Origin: Lientehia hominis
Lineage (GTDB): Bacteria > Bacillota > Clostridia > Lachnospirales > Lachnospiraceae
NCBI RefSeq assembly: GCF_021044755.1
Contig: NZ_JAJNOR010000001.1
Location: forward strand, 682,001 to 746,000
Direction of reading: 5' to 3'
DNA: 64,000 nucleotides
In this document: positions 24,371 to 32,502 of the stretch, piece after piece
How the letters are laid out: each line of letters opens with the position of its first letter
Position numbering within the stretch: the first letter of the stretch is position 1
The notes under the pieces: model-generated
The model's database searches: none
What the model was told of the DNA's origin: nothing
Seen by the model: the letters and a program-made list of their open reading frames with translations, nothing else
Translations under genes and position numbers: made by a program

Positions 24371-25789
24371 TTATCCCATCATATCCACATCGATATTCAG
24401 CATCCGGCAGATCATCTTCAGCTTTTCCACCTGGTCGCCGTATACGGCATGGCAGTGGTTGGCATCGAACTTATCCAGGAAAATGCTGTGGTCAAAGGGA
24501 AGCTTTGCAAATACATGAGGCCATTCTTCCGTGGTCTCCGCCATTTTTTCTTTGGGCAGCTCTACAAATTCTGCCGGAATGATGGTCATACGGTATTTGC
24601 CTTCCCGGCGGCACAGTCTGGCAATGGTGGCCTTTCCGGGTTTCGTCATCAGATTTACATGGCAGCCGCCGCCGGCATAAATGGGAAGCGCCGGATAAAG
24701 CGTGGTCTTTGCCAGGTTCTCTTTGTAATCATCAGAAGCAGCTGCGTAATAGGTAGACTGAGATCCACAGTTGCAGAATACCATAACATCATAATCCTTG
24801 TCGTAGTGGCGCACATCCATGAACACGACCGGATCATCGGTCAGAAGATGAAGGATCTCCATGGTCAGAGCCGCGTCGGAATCCGCTTCGCAGGCACAGA
24901 TCACGGGTTTTTTAGGGCCGTCCCAGTCATAGGGGTCATTCATGAAAGCTGCGGATAAGCACTGAGTACAATAGTGACGGCTCATCTCATAATGACATTT
25001 CACCCCGATGAAATCCAGGTCGTTGTCCTTTACGATTTCCTTAGTAGCTTCATAATGACGAATCTGCGTCTTCAGCTTTTCAGGTGTGAAGCTGGTGCCA
25101 TTGTATTTGATCTCGCCTACATTATCGGTAAGCCATTTAAATGCCTTCTCTACCTGCTCCTCACTGACATTGTCTGCCCGGCGGACGATTTCCAGCTGAT
25201 CAATATGTTCAATATCCACGCCGAAGTTGCGTTCCCAGTCCTGCATATCAACGGTAGCACTGTACATACCAAGACTTCTTCCGCCGATAAGACCGTATTT
25301 CATTCCGTTCAGACGGCTGACCACCTTGGAACATTTTGCAAAATCAACGATCTTATTTAAGACTTCCTTTTCCCGTACATCCCCCGCCACGCGGAAATGA
25401 TCGATTCCAATATGGCTTAAAGCTCCGCCTGCGGCGAGCATGGACACCATGCCGGGCCAGTCGGGGTTTAAGTTGGCCGCCAGAAGGAAGGGACCCTTGC
25501 CGTTCTTGGCCGCGATCGCACTGAAGTTGGGGAATGCGAATACGCCGTAGGAGAAGATCGTACCATCCACACCCTTACATTTCAAATCCTCCGCAAGTCT
25601 TTTTGCAGATTCTACACTGTTTACCAGGCTGTCCGCCACGATCACGTCTACTTCCCCGCTCTTGGTCAGCTCTTCATAGATCACGTCCACCTGCTTCTGA
25701 ACAACATCCTTGAGCTGCTCGTGTACTTCCGGGTCCCCGTCGGAAAATCCGATGAGGCCGATCAGTGGTTTCTTGTTCTTTTCTGCCAT
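24371..25789 (-). CDS. L-fucose/L-arabinose isomerase-family protein (FucI-like), paralogue 1
   Basis: A 472-residue member of the fucose isomerase family, shorter than E. coli FucI (591). These enzymes interconvert aldoses and ketoses with a Mn ion. Residues matching the metal site: Glu in CEADSDAALTMEIL, Asp in VVFMDVRHYD and the C-terminal His of DANHCHAVYGDQ. The N-terminus (KPLIGLIGFSDGDPEVHEQL) is the substrate-binding Rossmann-like domain. A second paralogue is at 33220-34605 in the sugar operon. This one is a single-gene unit with its own promoter, a 30-bp operator palindrome and a terminator, so it is controlled separately. The substrate cannot be read from sequence; no kinase is adjacent. 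Confidence 0.82.
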   Translation of the reverse strand: MAEKNKKPLIGLIGFSDGDPEVHEQLKDVVQKQVDVIYEELTKSGEVDVIVADSLVNSVESAKRLAEDLKCKGVDGTIFSYGVFAFPNFSAIAAKNGKGPFLLAANLNPDWPGMVSMLAAGGALSHIGIDHFRVAGDVREKEVLNKIVDFAKCSKVVSRLNGMKYGLIGGRSLGMYSATVDMQDWERNFGVDIEHIDQLEIVRRADNVSEEQVEKAFKWLTDNVGEIKYNGTSFTPEKLKTQIRHYEATKEIVKDNDLDFIGVKCHYEMSRHYCTQCLSAAFMNDPYDWDGPKKPVICACEADSDAALTMEILHLLTDDPVVFMDVRHYDKDYDVMVFCNCGSQSTYYAAASDDYKENLAKTTLYPALPIYAGGGCHVNLMTKPGKATIARLCRREGKYRMTIIPAEFVELPKEKMAETTEEWPHVFAKLPFDHSIFLDKFDANHCHAVYGDQVEKLKMICRMLNIDVDMMG

Positions 25790-25865
25790 AGATGATACCT
25801 TCCTTTCTTTCCATGCCGCACAACACCCCCGTGCCGGCGATTTTGTTATGTATAATGTATTTTGT

Positions 25866-25895
25866 ATTTACTATTTCAAATATGAAATAGTAAAT
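25866..25895. promoter_or_regulatory. 30-bp operator palindrome before the FucI-like gene
   Basis: ATTTACTATTTCA (25866-25878) and TGAAATAGTAAAT (25883-25895) are perfect 13-bp inverted repeats with AATA between. It lies at about +7 to +36 of the predicted transcript, a classic repressor position. Confidence 0.8.
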
Positions 25896-25908
25896 TTCAT
25901 ATATTAAG

Positions 25909-25937
25909 ATTATAGCACAATGATTTAAAATTATCAA
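25909..25937 (-). promoter_or_regulatory. Promoter of the solo FucI-like gene
   Basis: Minus-strand TTGATA (25937-25932), 17-nt spacer, TATAAT (25914-25909). Confidence 0.75.
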
Positions 25938-25955
25938 TAGAAAGCTGGAGTCCCG

Positions 25956-26013
25956 AATGTCAATCTATTTTCAAATATGGTTGACATTATATTTCTTCTA
26001 TTTTATAATGTCA
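25956..26013 (+). promoter_or_regulatory. bioY promoter embedded in inverted repeats
   Basis: TTGACA (25981-25986), 17-nt spacer, TATAAT (26004-26009). The promoter hexamers are themselves the arms of a perfect 10-bp inverted repeat TGACATTATA (25982-25991)/TATAATGTCA (26004-26013); a third half-site AATGTCAA lies at 25956-25963. A biotin-responsive repressor (BirA or another) is the obvious candidate, but the half-sites are not the usual TTGTTAAC of BirA. Confidence 0.75.
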
Positions 26014-26056
26014 GCAGTCTTATTTATTACATAGAACGTTTGGAGGAACCCTGACT

Positions 26057-26632
26057 ATGGAAAAAAGCAACGCAAAAAAGAGTACCAAACCGGCATTGTC
26101 CATCATGCAGATGACGCTGATCGGTGTGATGACCGCCGTGACCTGCATACTCGCTCCCCTGGTGATTCCGCTTCCCATCAGCCCTGTGCCGATCTCCTTC
26201 ACAAATCTGGCCGTATATATATCCCTGTATGTACTCGGCATGAAAGCCGGAACCATCAGCTATCTGGTCTATCTTCTGATCGGCCTGGTTGGAGTCCCCG
26301 TCTTTTCCGGCTTTACAGGAGGCCCGGGCAAGCTGGCAGGGCCTACCGGCGGATATCTGGTCGGTTTCCTGTTCATGGCGCTGATCGCCGGATATTTCAT
26401 CGACCGTTTTTCCAGGAATTACATTCTTCAGGTCCTCGGAATGATACTGGGAACTGCCGTATGCTATCTGTTCGGCACCGTATGGCTCTGCATTCAGATG
26501 AAGCTGTCCTTCCCCGCAGGTCTGATGGCCGGCGTCGTCCCCTACCTGCCAGGGGATGCGGCCAAAATCGTCCTGACGGCACTTGTCGGACCTGTTCTGA
26601 AAAGGGCCGTCTCTCGGCTTAAAGGCCGTTAA
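26057..26632 (+). CDS. bioY: Biotin ECF transporter S component BioY
   Basis: BioY is the membrane protein that binds biotin and works with a shared ECF ATPase/EcfT module. The 191-residue protein has about six hydrophobic helices and the family motifs PISPVPISFTNLAVYISLYVLG, GLVGVPVFSGFTGGPG and GPTGGYLVGF. GGAGG precedes ATG. It is monocistronic, with a promoter overlapped by inverted repeats. No ECF ATPase genes are nearby, as expected for a group II ECF transporter using a housekeeping module. Confidence 0.93.
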   Translation: MEKSNAKKSTKPALSIMQMTLIGVMTAVTCILAPLVIPLPISPVPISFTNLAVYISLYVLGMKAGTISYLVYLLIGLVGVPVFSGFTGGPGKLAGPTGGYLVGFLFMALIAGYFIDRFSRNYILQVLGMILGTAVCYLFGTVWLCIQMKLSFPAGLMAGVVPYLPGDAAKIVLTALVGPVLKRAVSRLKGR

Positions 26633-26648
26633 GCCCCGGGGATTCCAG

Positions 26649-26677
26649 TTGACGGATGTATCCTGTCATGATAGAGT
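26649..26677 (+). promoter_or_regulatory. Possible promoter of the AIM24 gene
   Basis: TTGACG (26649-26654), 17-nt spacer, TAGAGT (26672-26677). Just downstream is a small dyad TTGTT...AACAA. Confidence 0.4.
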
Positions 26678-26727
26678 GAAATTGTTAATCGTCAACAATC
26701 TCTTACTTGAATCAGGAGGATATTTTT

Positions 26728-27414
26728 ATGAAATATAACATTCAGGGAGGCAATCTCCCCGTGGTCATCTGTGAGCTGGAAGCCAATGAACAGATGATCA
26801 CAGAACGCGGCTCCATGAGCTGGATGTCACCTAATATGCAGATGGCTACCAGCGGCGGCGGCAGCATCGGCAAAGCCTTCGGACGGATGTTTTCCGGCGA
26901 GGCAATTTTTCAAAACATTTATACTGCTCAGGGCGGCCCCGGCATGATTGCATTCGCCTCCAGCTTTCCCGGCTCCATCCGGCCGTTGGAGATCACACCT
27001 GGAAACGACATGATCGTGCAGAAAGCCGGATTCCTGGCCTCCACCGCCGGTGTGGATCTGTCTGTTTTCTTCCAGAAAAAACTGGGCGCCGGCTTCTTCG
27101 GCGGAGAAGGCTTCATCATGCAGCGACTGTCCGGAAACGGCATGGCTTTCATTGAAATCGACGGAGCCGCCATAGAATATGACCTGGCCCCCGGTCAGCA
27201 GCTTATTGTGGACACCGGCTATCTGGCCGCCATGTCTTCCGCCTGCAGCCTGGACATCCAAAAGGTCCCCGGTGTGAAAAATATGTTTCTGGGCGGCGAA
27301 GGCATCTTCAACACCAGGATCACCGGCCCCGGCCATGTGATCTTACAGACTATGCCTGTGAGCGATGTCGCAAAAACTCTGCAGCCTTTCTTTAACACCA
27401 GCGGAAACGGCTGA
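26728..27414 (+). CDS. AIM24 family protein (TIGR00266)
   Basis: A 228-residue soluble protein of the AIM24 beta-sheet family; bacterial members have no firmly known role, and yeast Aim24 is mitochondrial. ATG 26728 (MKYNIQGGNLPVVIC) is chosen because AGGAGG stands 7 nt upstream; an upstream in-frame start at 26707 lacks a site. Typical features are the repeated Gly-rich beta strands: ERGSMSWMSPNM, SGGGSIGKAFGRMFSGE, GGPGMIAFASSFPG, GGEGFIMQRLSGNG and GGEGIFNTRITGPG. It is monocistronic and followed by a terminator that reaches into the 3' end of the converging merR gene. Confidence 0.88.
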   Translation: MKYNIQGGNLPVVICELEANEQMITERGSMSWMSPNMQMATSGGGSIGKAFGRMFSGEAIFQNIYTAQGGPGMIAFASSFPGSIRPLEITPGNDMIVQKAGFLASTAGVDLSVFFQKKLGAGFFGGEGFIMQRLSGNGMAFIEIDGAAIEYDLAPGQQLIVDTGYLAAMSSACSLDIQKVPGVKNMFLGGEGIFNTRITGPGHVILQTMPVSDVAKTLQPFFNTSGNG

Positions 27415-27443
27415 TCAATGTACTGAGCCGCAATACCGTCAGA

Positions 27444-27481
27444 AGTTCCAGGCCATTAAGCTTCTGGTCTGGGACTTTTTT
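27444..27481 (+). terminator. Terminator of the AIM24 gene
   Basis: AGTTCCAG..CCA and TGG.CTGGGACT form an imperfect stem, followed by six T. It overlaps the last codons of the converging merR gene. The bases just before it (ACCGTCAGAAGTTCC, 27435-27449) also occur in the dispersed element. Confidence 0.7.
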
Positions 27482-27860
27482 GCATCTTCTGCAGCCGCTT
27501 TTCCGTGGCCATCAACCCCTTCTCATACCGCTCGATTTTTTTATCCAGCCGTTCAATCGACGTCCGTATGTCCTCCATGCGGTCCATAAGCTGATTTCTC
27601 TGTTCAATCAGGATCGCTTTTCTGGCATCAGCCGTCTCCTCCCCTTTCCGGAACAGAGTCACATACTCAATCAAGGCTTCTATTTGAACCCCTGCTTTTC
27701 TCATACATTTCATCAGTTCAATCCATCCGCAGGACTCTTCGTCATAGTCCCGAATGCCGCCTCCCGTCCGCGGAACCGGAGGAATCAGACCAATCCGCTC
27801 GTAGTAGCGGAGAGTATCCGCGGTAAGGCCATATTTTCTGCTCACCTCTGCAATTGTCAT
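27456..27860 (-). CDS. MerR-family transcriptional regulator
   Basis: A 134-residue MerR-type regulator. The N-terminal winged helix-turn-helix is clear (TIAEVSRKYGLTADTLRYYERIGL, then PPVPRTGGGIRDYDEES), followed by a long coiled-coil dimerisation helix (about residues 76-120). There is no Cys motif for metal binding after the coiled coil, so it is closer to the AdhR/NmlR or YyaN-like group than to metal sensors; the effector is unknown. The gene points away from repeat copy 3, and no obvious target is divergently transcribed. Confidence 0.88.
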   Translation of the reverse strand: MTIAEVSRKYGLTADTLRYYERIGLIPPVPRTGGGIRDYDEESCGWIELMKCMRKAGVQIEALIEYVTLFRKGEETADARKAILIEQRNQLMDRMEDIRTSIERLDKKIERYEKGLMATEKRLQKMQKSPRPEA

Positions 27861-27876
27861 AAGAATCCCGCCTTTC

Positions 27877-28331
27877 TATGATACAAAATACTTTTTGGAA
27901 TCATTTTTAGTCAGCTCTGATCAAGCTCCAGTTCAGCACCGACAGTAGTTCCGGACCGTCACGATTTCGGTTCGCTGGCGATGCAGGGGCTGCGGTGGGC
28001 CGCCTCAATGGCTTTTGTAACAAATGAGAGCTTATTTCGGTGCGGAAAGAGGAGCAGGAGGAACGTTCCGAACCCATCGTAAGGGGAGCGCCGCAAAGGC
28101 GTTGGCAGGATCTTCCCGGCCGCAGGGAGGTAAAAACCGAATTTCATGCAGGTTTTTATTGGAATCTGACATGGAAAAATATCGATTTATCCATGTCAGT
28201 TGGAAAATACCGACCGAAGGCCGCAAAGATGCTGGTTACGGCTGCCAGCGACCCGCCTGGATGGGATCGGACTTCCTCCTGTCCCCTCTGCTTTGCAAAA
28301 ATAAGTTTGTTTAAAAGGTATTCAAAGGTAT
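27877..28331 (+). repeat. Dispersed hairpin-rich element, copy 3 (5' half deleted)
   Basis: Begins TATGATACAAAATACTTTTT and ends GGTATTCAAAGGTATA as in copy 1. After GCGATGCAGGGGC it jumps to the GCGGTGGGCCGCC block, losing about 280 bp that contain the first hairpins. The retained hairpin TAAAAACC/GGTTTTTA (28131-28138/28151-28158) differs from copy 1 (CAAAAATC/GATTTTTG) at two positions on each arm, with pairing kept. It occupies the whole gap between merR and the rhamnulokinase-like gene. Confidence 0.85.
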
Positions 28332-28401
28332 ACGTTTCCGCTCTCTTTTAATACAGCATAACATCCGGACCTCACTCTATGTCAAGGATTTTTTGAATCT
28401 T

Positions 28402-29895
28402 TTACTGTTCCAGTCCGCACACATCCAGAAACGCCTGATAGTGTCTTCTCCACTCTTCTGCCTTTTTGGGATAAAAAGTCTCCAATGTAAAGGAGTTTCT
28501 CACCACTTCCCTTACTTCTTCTTCCGAATCAAGCGCTCCGGTCCCCACTGCCTGCAGCAAAGAATTTCCGATGGCGGCCGCCTCCTTTGGCCCTGCGATC
28601 ACTTCCAGATCAGCCGCGGAAGCCAGCATTTCATTCAGAAAACCCACGCCGCTGGCTCCCCCCACTACATAAAGCGTATCAACCCTCTTTCCTGTAGTGC
28701 GCTTTAAAGCATCCAGGGAATACAGACATTTAAACGTGATGCTTTCATAGATGATTCTGGCCATCTGCCCTACATCGTCTCTTCGGACTTCCGGCTGCCC
28801 CGTCCGTCTGAGATAGGCCGCGACTGCCTCGGTCATGTCATCTGGATTATAAAAACAATTATCATCCGTATCGATGACGGCGTAAAAGGGAACCGCGGAC
28901 CGGGCGAACTCCACTATAGCCGGATAATCATAATCAATCCCCATCATCTGTTCCCATTTCCGTTTACATTCCTGCATGATCCACATGGCGCATACATTCC
29001 GTTTAAGCAGTGTTTTCCCAAAAGCCAGCCCCGTATTGGAAAGATTGTAGTGGTACGACAGTCCGCTGTCCGCCGGTTCCTCCAGCTCCATACTCACCAG
29101 ATACCAGCTTCCAGTTGAAATATAGGCCCAATCCCTTCTGCCATCCACCGGGACCGCCACTCCCGCCGACGACGTATCGTGCACGGCCGGGGCCACCACT
29201 TCAAACCGGTTTGTTCCGTACCATCTGGCCTGTTCCTCCGATATCCTCCCCAGGCACGCACCGGCATGGACTACCGGCGGCTGAAGGCTTTTAGGAATTC
29301 CGAACAGATCAAATACCCGATCCTCCCAGCATTGGTTCCTCATGTTGAACATCTGAGAATAGGAAGCCACTGAAAATTCTGAGCATACCTTTCCGGAAAA
29401 AAAATACATCAGGATATCTCCCAGATGCATCATCCGATTTTCGTTCTGAAGAAACTCCGGGCTCTCTTTTTTCAAAGCCAGCAGCTGGCACAAGGTGGCG
29501 TCCTGAATGCGCCGCTGGGTGGTCAGATCATAGAGATCCCGGTAGCTGATCTTCTTCTCCACCTCCTCGGGCATGCCGTTCGTCCGTTTATCCCGGTAAA
29601 AAACCGGAAGGCCTACCAATTCCCCCTGAGGATTCACAATTCCAAAATCGCTGGACCAGGAATCCGCCCCGAGGCTTCTGATCGTTACACCTTCTCTCCC
29701 CAGCTTTTCCAGTGTCCGGCAGATCTCCCCATAGATTCCATAGACATCGATGCAAATATGTCCGTTCATATAAATTCTGGGAGTAGGAAAGCGCCCCACC
29801 TCCCGCATCTCTATTGTATTCCTGTCTGTCAGCGAGGACAGCAGAATCTTGCCATTGCTGGACCCCAGGTCTACGGCTAAATATTCTTCCTTCAT
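28402..29895 (-). CDS. FGGY-family carbohydrate kinase, rhamnulokinase-like (1)
   Basis: A 497-residue FGGY kinase that should phosphorylate a ketose such as L-rhamnulose or L-fuculose. The second of two adjacent ATG codons (29895) has the better spacing from GGAGG. N-terminal ATP-binding strand AVDLGSSNGKILL, conserved GADSWSSDFG, catalytic region DTSSAG, and C-terminal VVGGASGVGFLNEML plus GPKEAAAIGNSLLQ are all present. It is the last gene of the sugar locus, separated from the preceding aldolase gene by an intrinsic terminator whose stem ends only about 20 bp from its start codon, so expression depends on read-through. A paralogue is at 30968-32437. Confidence 0.87.
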   Translation of the reverse strand: MKEEYLAVDLGSSNGKILLSSLTDRNTIEMREVGRFPTPRIYMNGHICIDVYGIYGEICRTLEKLGREGVTIRSLGADSWSSDFGIVNPQGELVGLPVFYRDKRTNGMPEEVEKKISYRDLYDLTTQRRIQDATLCQLLALKKESPEFLQNENRMMHLGDILMYFFSGKVCSEFSVASYSQMFNMRNQCWEDRVFDLFGIPKSLQPPVVHAGACLGRISEEQARWYGTNRFEVVAPAVHDTSSAGVAVPVDGRRDWAYISTGSWYLVSMELEEPADSGLSYHYNLSNTGLAFGKTLLKRNVCAMWIMQECKRKWEQMMGIDYDYPAIVEFARSAVPFYAVIDTDDNCFYNPDDMTEAVAAYLRRTGQPEVRRDDVGQMARIIYESITFKCLYSLDALKRTTGKRVDTLYVVGGASGVGFLNEMLASAADLEVIAGPKEAAAIGNSLLQAVGTGALDSEEEVREVVRNSFTLETFYPKKAEEWRRHYQAFLDVCGLEQ

Positions 29896-29914
29896 CATAT
29901 CCCTCCGATTATGT

Positions 29915-29953
29915 AAAAAGGGCAGAACTCCGTTTCATGAGATTCTGCCCTTT
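29915..29953 (-). terminator. Terminator between aldolase and kinase genes
   Basis: On the minus strand AAAGGGCAGAA (29953-29943) pairs with TTCTGCCCTTT (29927-29917), then TTT. It leaves no room for a promoter before the next gene. Confidence 0.85.
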
Positions 29954-30000
29954 CCGTCTGCATCTTGTTCCGATGGCATTGGCCTAACTCTCCGGCCGGC

Positions 30001-30624
30001 TCACTTCTGATTCAAAGAGAAGAAAAAGTCACATTCCTCCGGGCTCAGATCTGCCTGCCTGCCCAGGGCATTGGCAATGAACACCGTCTTCGTAATAGCC
30101 TCGGCCGCTTCCACTCTGTTCATGGCATCTGTCACCGTCGCTCCTACAGCCAGTACACCGTGGTTGCCAAGGATGACGATATCATGATGCTTAAGAATGG
30201 GGATTGCCCCTTTCAGGATGTCTTCTGTGCCGGGCCGGCCATAAGGAGCCACCTGAAAGTAATCAAAGTTCCCCATCATCTCCGGATATGCCCTTGTCTC
30301 CACCGGCTTACAGCAAAGAGCATAAGCAGTCAGAAAGGTGGGGTGGCAGTGTACCACTCCTCCTATATCGTCCCGGATAGTATATGTTTCCATGTGCATG
30401 GGAAGCTCCGAGGTGGGTTTACAATTTCCTCCCACCTGTCTTCCGTCCGAATCGATCACGGCCACCATCTCTTCAGTCAGGAGAGCTTTATTTTTTCCTG
30501 TCGGAGTAATATAGACCAAGCCGTCTTTCTTTGTCGATATATTTCCCTCAAAGGCATTCACCAGGTTCTTCTCATCCAGGCGCTTTGCCACCTGGAGAAC
30601 TTCCAGTATCTTTTCTCTGTCCAT
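30001..30624 (-). CDS. Class II aldolase, L-fuculose-phosphate aldolase type (1)
   Basis: A 207-residue zinc aldolase that should cleave a ketose 1-phosphate to DHAP and an aldehyde (lactaldehyde for deoxy sugars, glycolaldehyde for pentoses). Active-site residues: GNIS phosphate loop (NAFEGNIST), catalytic Glu in KPTSELPMH, zinc His pair in VVHCHPTFLTA and the third His in LGNHGVLA. It follows the HPr-like gene by 80 bp. Together with either FGGY kinase it would complete a kinase-aldolase pathway; the sugar is unknown. Confidence 0.88.
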   Translation of the reverse strand: MDREKILEVLQVAKRLDEKNLVNAFEGNISTKKDGLVYITPTGKNKALLTEEMVAVIDSDGRQVGGNCKPTSELPMHMETYTIRDDIGGVVHCHPTFLTAYALCCKPVETRAYPEMMGNFDYFQVAPYGRPGTEDILKGAIPILKHHDIVILGNHGVLAVGATVTDAMNRVEAAEAITKTVFIANALGRQADLSPEECDFFFSLNQK

Positions 30625-30704
30625 CGTCTCAAATCCTCCTTATATTGTCCTCCGGTCAACCCATCCCCCGCATTCCGCCCCGGCTTACCGCCGGGCACGG
30701 TCTG

Positions 30705-30941
30705 TCATGATTCCTCTTCCAGATAATCCTTAAGCTCTTCAAAGAGCTTTCCGGCGTCGATGTCATCTTCCACCACTACGAACATATCTTCCTTCAGGCT
30801 GAGGATGAACATGCCGAGCAGAGACTTGGCATCGACCATTCCCGATTTGCTGTGAATCCAGATATCATACGTATACTGAGATACGATCCGGTTGATCTTC
30901 ATAATGTCATCGGCTTCGTGAATCTGTATCCGTTTTCTCAT
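30705..30941 (-). CDS. HPr-like protein lacking the phosphorylatable His
   Basis: A 78-residue protein with the HPr fold pattern. The conserved C-terminal half is clear: DIWIHSKSGMVDAKSLLGMFIL matches the HPr segment around Ser46 (KSxxG). At the N-terminus the usual GLHARPA loop is replaced by EADDIMKINRI, so the PTS phosphorylation site His15 is absent. It cannot therefore carry phosphate in the usual way; a regulatory role, perhaps as a Crh-like partner, is inference. Strong AAAGGAG before ATG. It lies inside the sugar operon, between the second kinase and the first aldolase, an unusual place because the adjacent transporter is of ABC type, not PTS. Confidence 0.8.
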   Translation of the reverse strand: MRKRIQIHEADDIMKINRIVSQYTYDIWIHSKSGMVDAKSLLGMFILSLKEDMFVVVEDDIDAGKLFEELKDYLEEES

Positions 30942-30967
30942 TTTTTGCTCCTTTCCATATCAGAGGC

Positions 30968-32437
30968 CTAATAGTGAATGCGTTCAAACAGCTTTCTGCT
31001 GTTCTCAAAAGCTTCCTCCATCCTGTCATTTTTCTTTGGCTCATAGATCCGGATCTTCACAGAACGCCTCACAATCTCCCTGGTCTCCATAAGACTCCCT
31101 GCCAGTCTGCCGGCCAGAAGCTGGACAGAGGTATTTCCGTATGCGCTGGCTTCCGCCGGCCCAGCCTTCACCACGCACGCGGCCGCATCGGCTATAGCCT
31201 GGCATAAAGACGCGTCCTGGCTTCCCCCGGCCACGATGTGGATTACGGAAAACCTTCGTCCGCTGCATTCCTCCAGCCGTTCCTTCATCACCTTAAATTT
31301 AAGTGCCAGGCTGTCATTTATGCACCGAATCACCTGTCCCACAGTCTCCGGTACCGGCTGTCCGTTTTCCAGGCACAGACGGCGAATCACACCAGGGATA
31401 TCTCCCGGAGGCACCAGCCTGGCATCATCCACATCGATCACGCTTCGGAAAGGCTCACATTCAGTCCCCAGCTCTGCCAGCTCTCCGAAACTAAATTCTT
31501 TTCCTTCCCGTATCCATTGGCGCCTGGATTCCTGTATCATCCACATACCCATGACATTTTTGAGGAAGCGGATTCTTCCGTCAGATCCCCCTTCATTGGT
31601 AAAGCGATACCGCGCCGCAGTTTCATTGACAATGGGAATATCCGATTCAATCCCGATCATCGCCCAGGAGCCGCATACGATATACACAAAATCCTGGGAT
31701 TCCGCCGGCACTCCGGCAACCGCCGCCGCGGTATCATGGCTGCATCCTGACATCACCGGCACCCGGCGTCCCCGGATGCTCTCCCTTGTCTTTCCCAGCA
31801 TATGGGCCTGTGTGACCGGGAGCAGTTTTTCCCTGGGAAACGGCACCGCCTCCAAAAGTGTCTCGTCCCAGGTCTTACGCCATGGATCCAGCATCTGGGA
31901 CGTAGACGCGATGGAATAATCCGCGTTCATTTCTGCGGTCAGAAAGTAATTAAACAGATCTGGGGTGAACAGCATACAGGATATGGATTCCAGCATACAG
32001 GGCTTTTCTTTTACCAGATAATAAAGCAGATACAGTGTATTCCAGTTCAGGAACTGGACACCTGTCCTCTCATAAATCTTTTTTTCCGGAATCCTCTCAA
32101 AAAATTCTTCCTTCAGGCCATTAAACCGCCGGTCCCTGGCGCAGATACCGCCCCAAAGATATTCTCCGTTCCGATCCAGTGCCGTTATATCGGTCCCCCA
32201 GGAATCCAGGGCCAGACTGTCCAGAGGAGCGTCTTTTGCTGCCGCCAGCAGGGCATTTCTCACTTGGGTGAACACTCCCAAAAGATTCCAGTATTCATGT
32301 CCAAGTACGGGAACCGATTCATGGTAAAACCGGTCCTTCTCCTGGATTTCTACCGTCCTCCCATCGTATTCCGCCAGAAAAGTCCGGACACTGGAGGTTC
32401 CTATGTCCAGGGCCGCCATCCTGAATTTCTTCTCCAT
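30968..32437 (-). CDS. FGGY-family carbohydrate kinase, rhamnulokinase-like (2)
   Basis: A 489-residue FGGY kinase. N-terminal ALDIGTSSVRTFLAEY, LALDSWGTDITAL, the catalytic Asp region SGCSHDTAAAVAG, the sequence VCGSWAMIGIE, and the C-terminal VAGGSQDASLCQAIADA, a strongly rhamnulokinase-like GGGSQ pattern. It is only about a third identical in pattern to the kinase at 28402, so the two probably act on different ketoses. It is 65 bp downstream of the class II aldolase at 32503 and 26 bp upstream of the HPr-like gene, all one operon. Confidence 0.87.
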   Translation of the reverse strand: MEKKFRMAALDIGTSSVRTFLAEYDGRTVEIQEKDRFYHESVPVLGHEYWNLLGVFTQVRNALLAAAKDAPLDSLALDSWGTDITALDRNGEYLWGGICARDRRFNGLKEEFFERIPEKKIYERTGVQFLNWNTLYLLYYLVKEKPCMLESISCMLFTPDLFNYFLTAEMNADYSIASTSQMLDPWRKTWDETLLEAVPFPREKLLPVTQAHMLGKTRESIRGRRVPVMSGCSHDTAAAVAGVPAESQDFVYIVCGSWAMIGIESDIPIVNETAARYRFTNEGGSDGRIRFLKNVMGMWMIQESRRQWIREGKEFSFGELAELGTECEPFRSVIDVDDARLVPPGDIPGVIRRLCLENGQPVPETVGQVIRCINDSLALKFKVMKERLEECSGRRFSVIHIVAGGSQDASLCQAIADAAACVVKAGPAEASAYGNTSVQLLAGRLAGSLMETREIVRRSVKIRIYEPKKNDRMEEAFENSRKLFERIHY

Positions 32438-32502
32438 CCGTTTCTCCTTTTACAATGCCGGCGGAAAGCACCGCCGGCCGGTCTTGCCCATACTGTCTAT
32501 GT

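Noticed and set aside
24655..24837. 60-codon frame inside the FucI-like gene
   Set aside because: Alternate-frame artefact in a conserved coding region.
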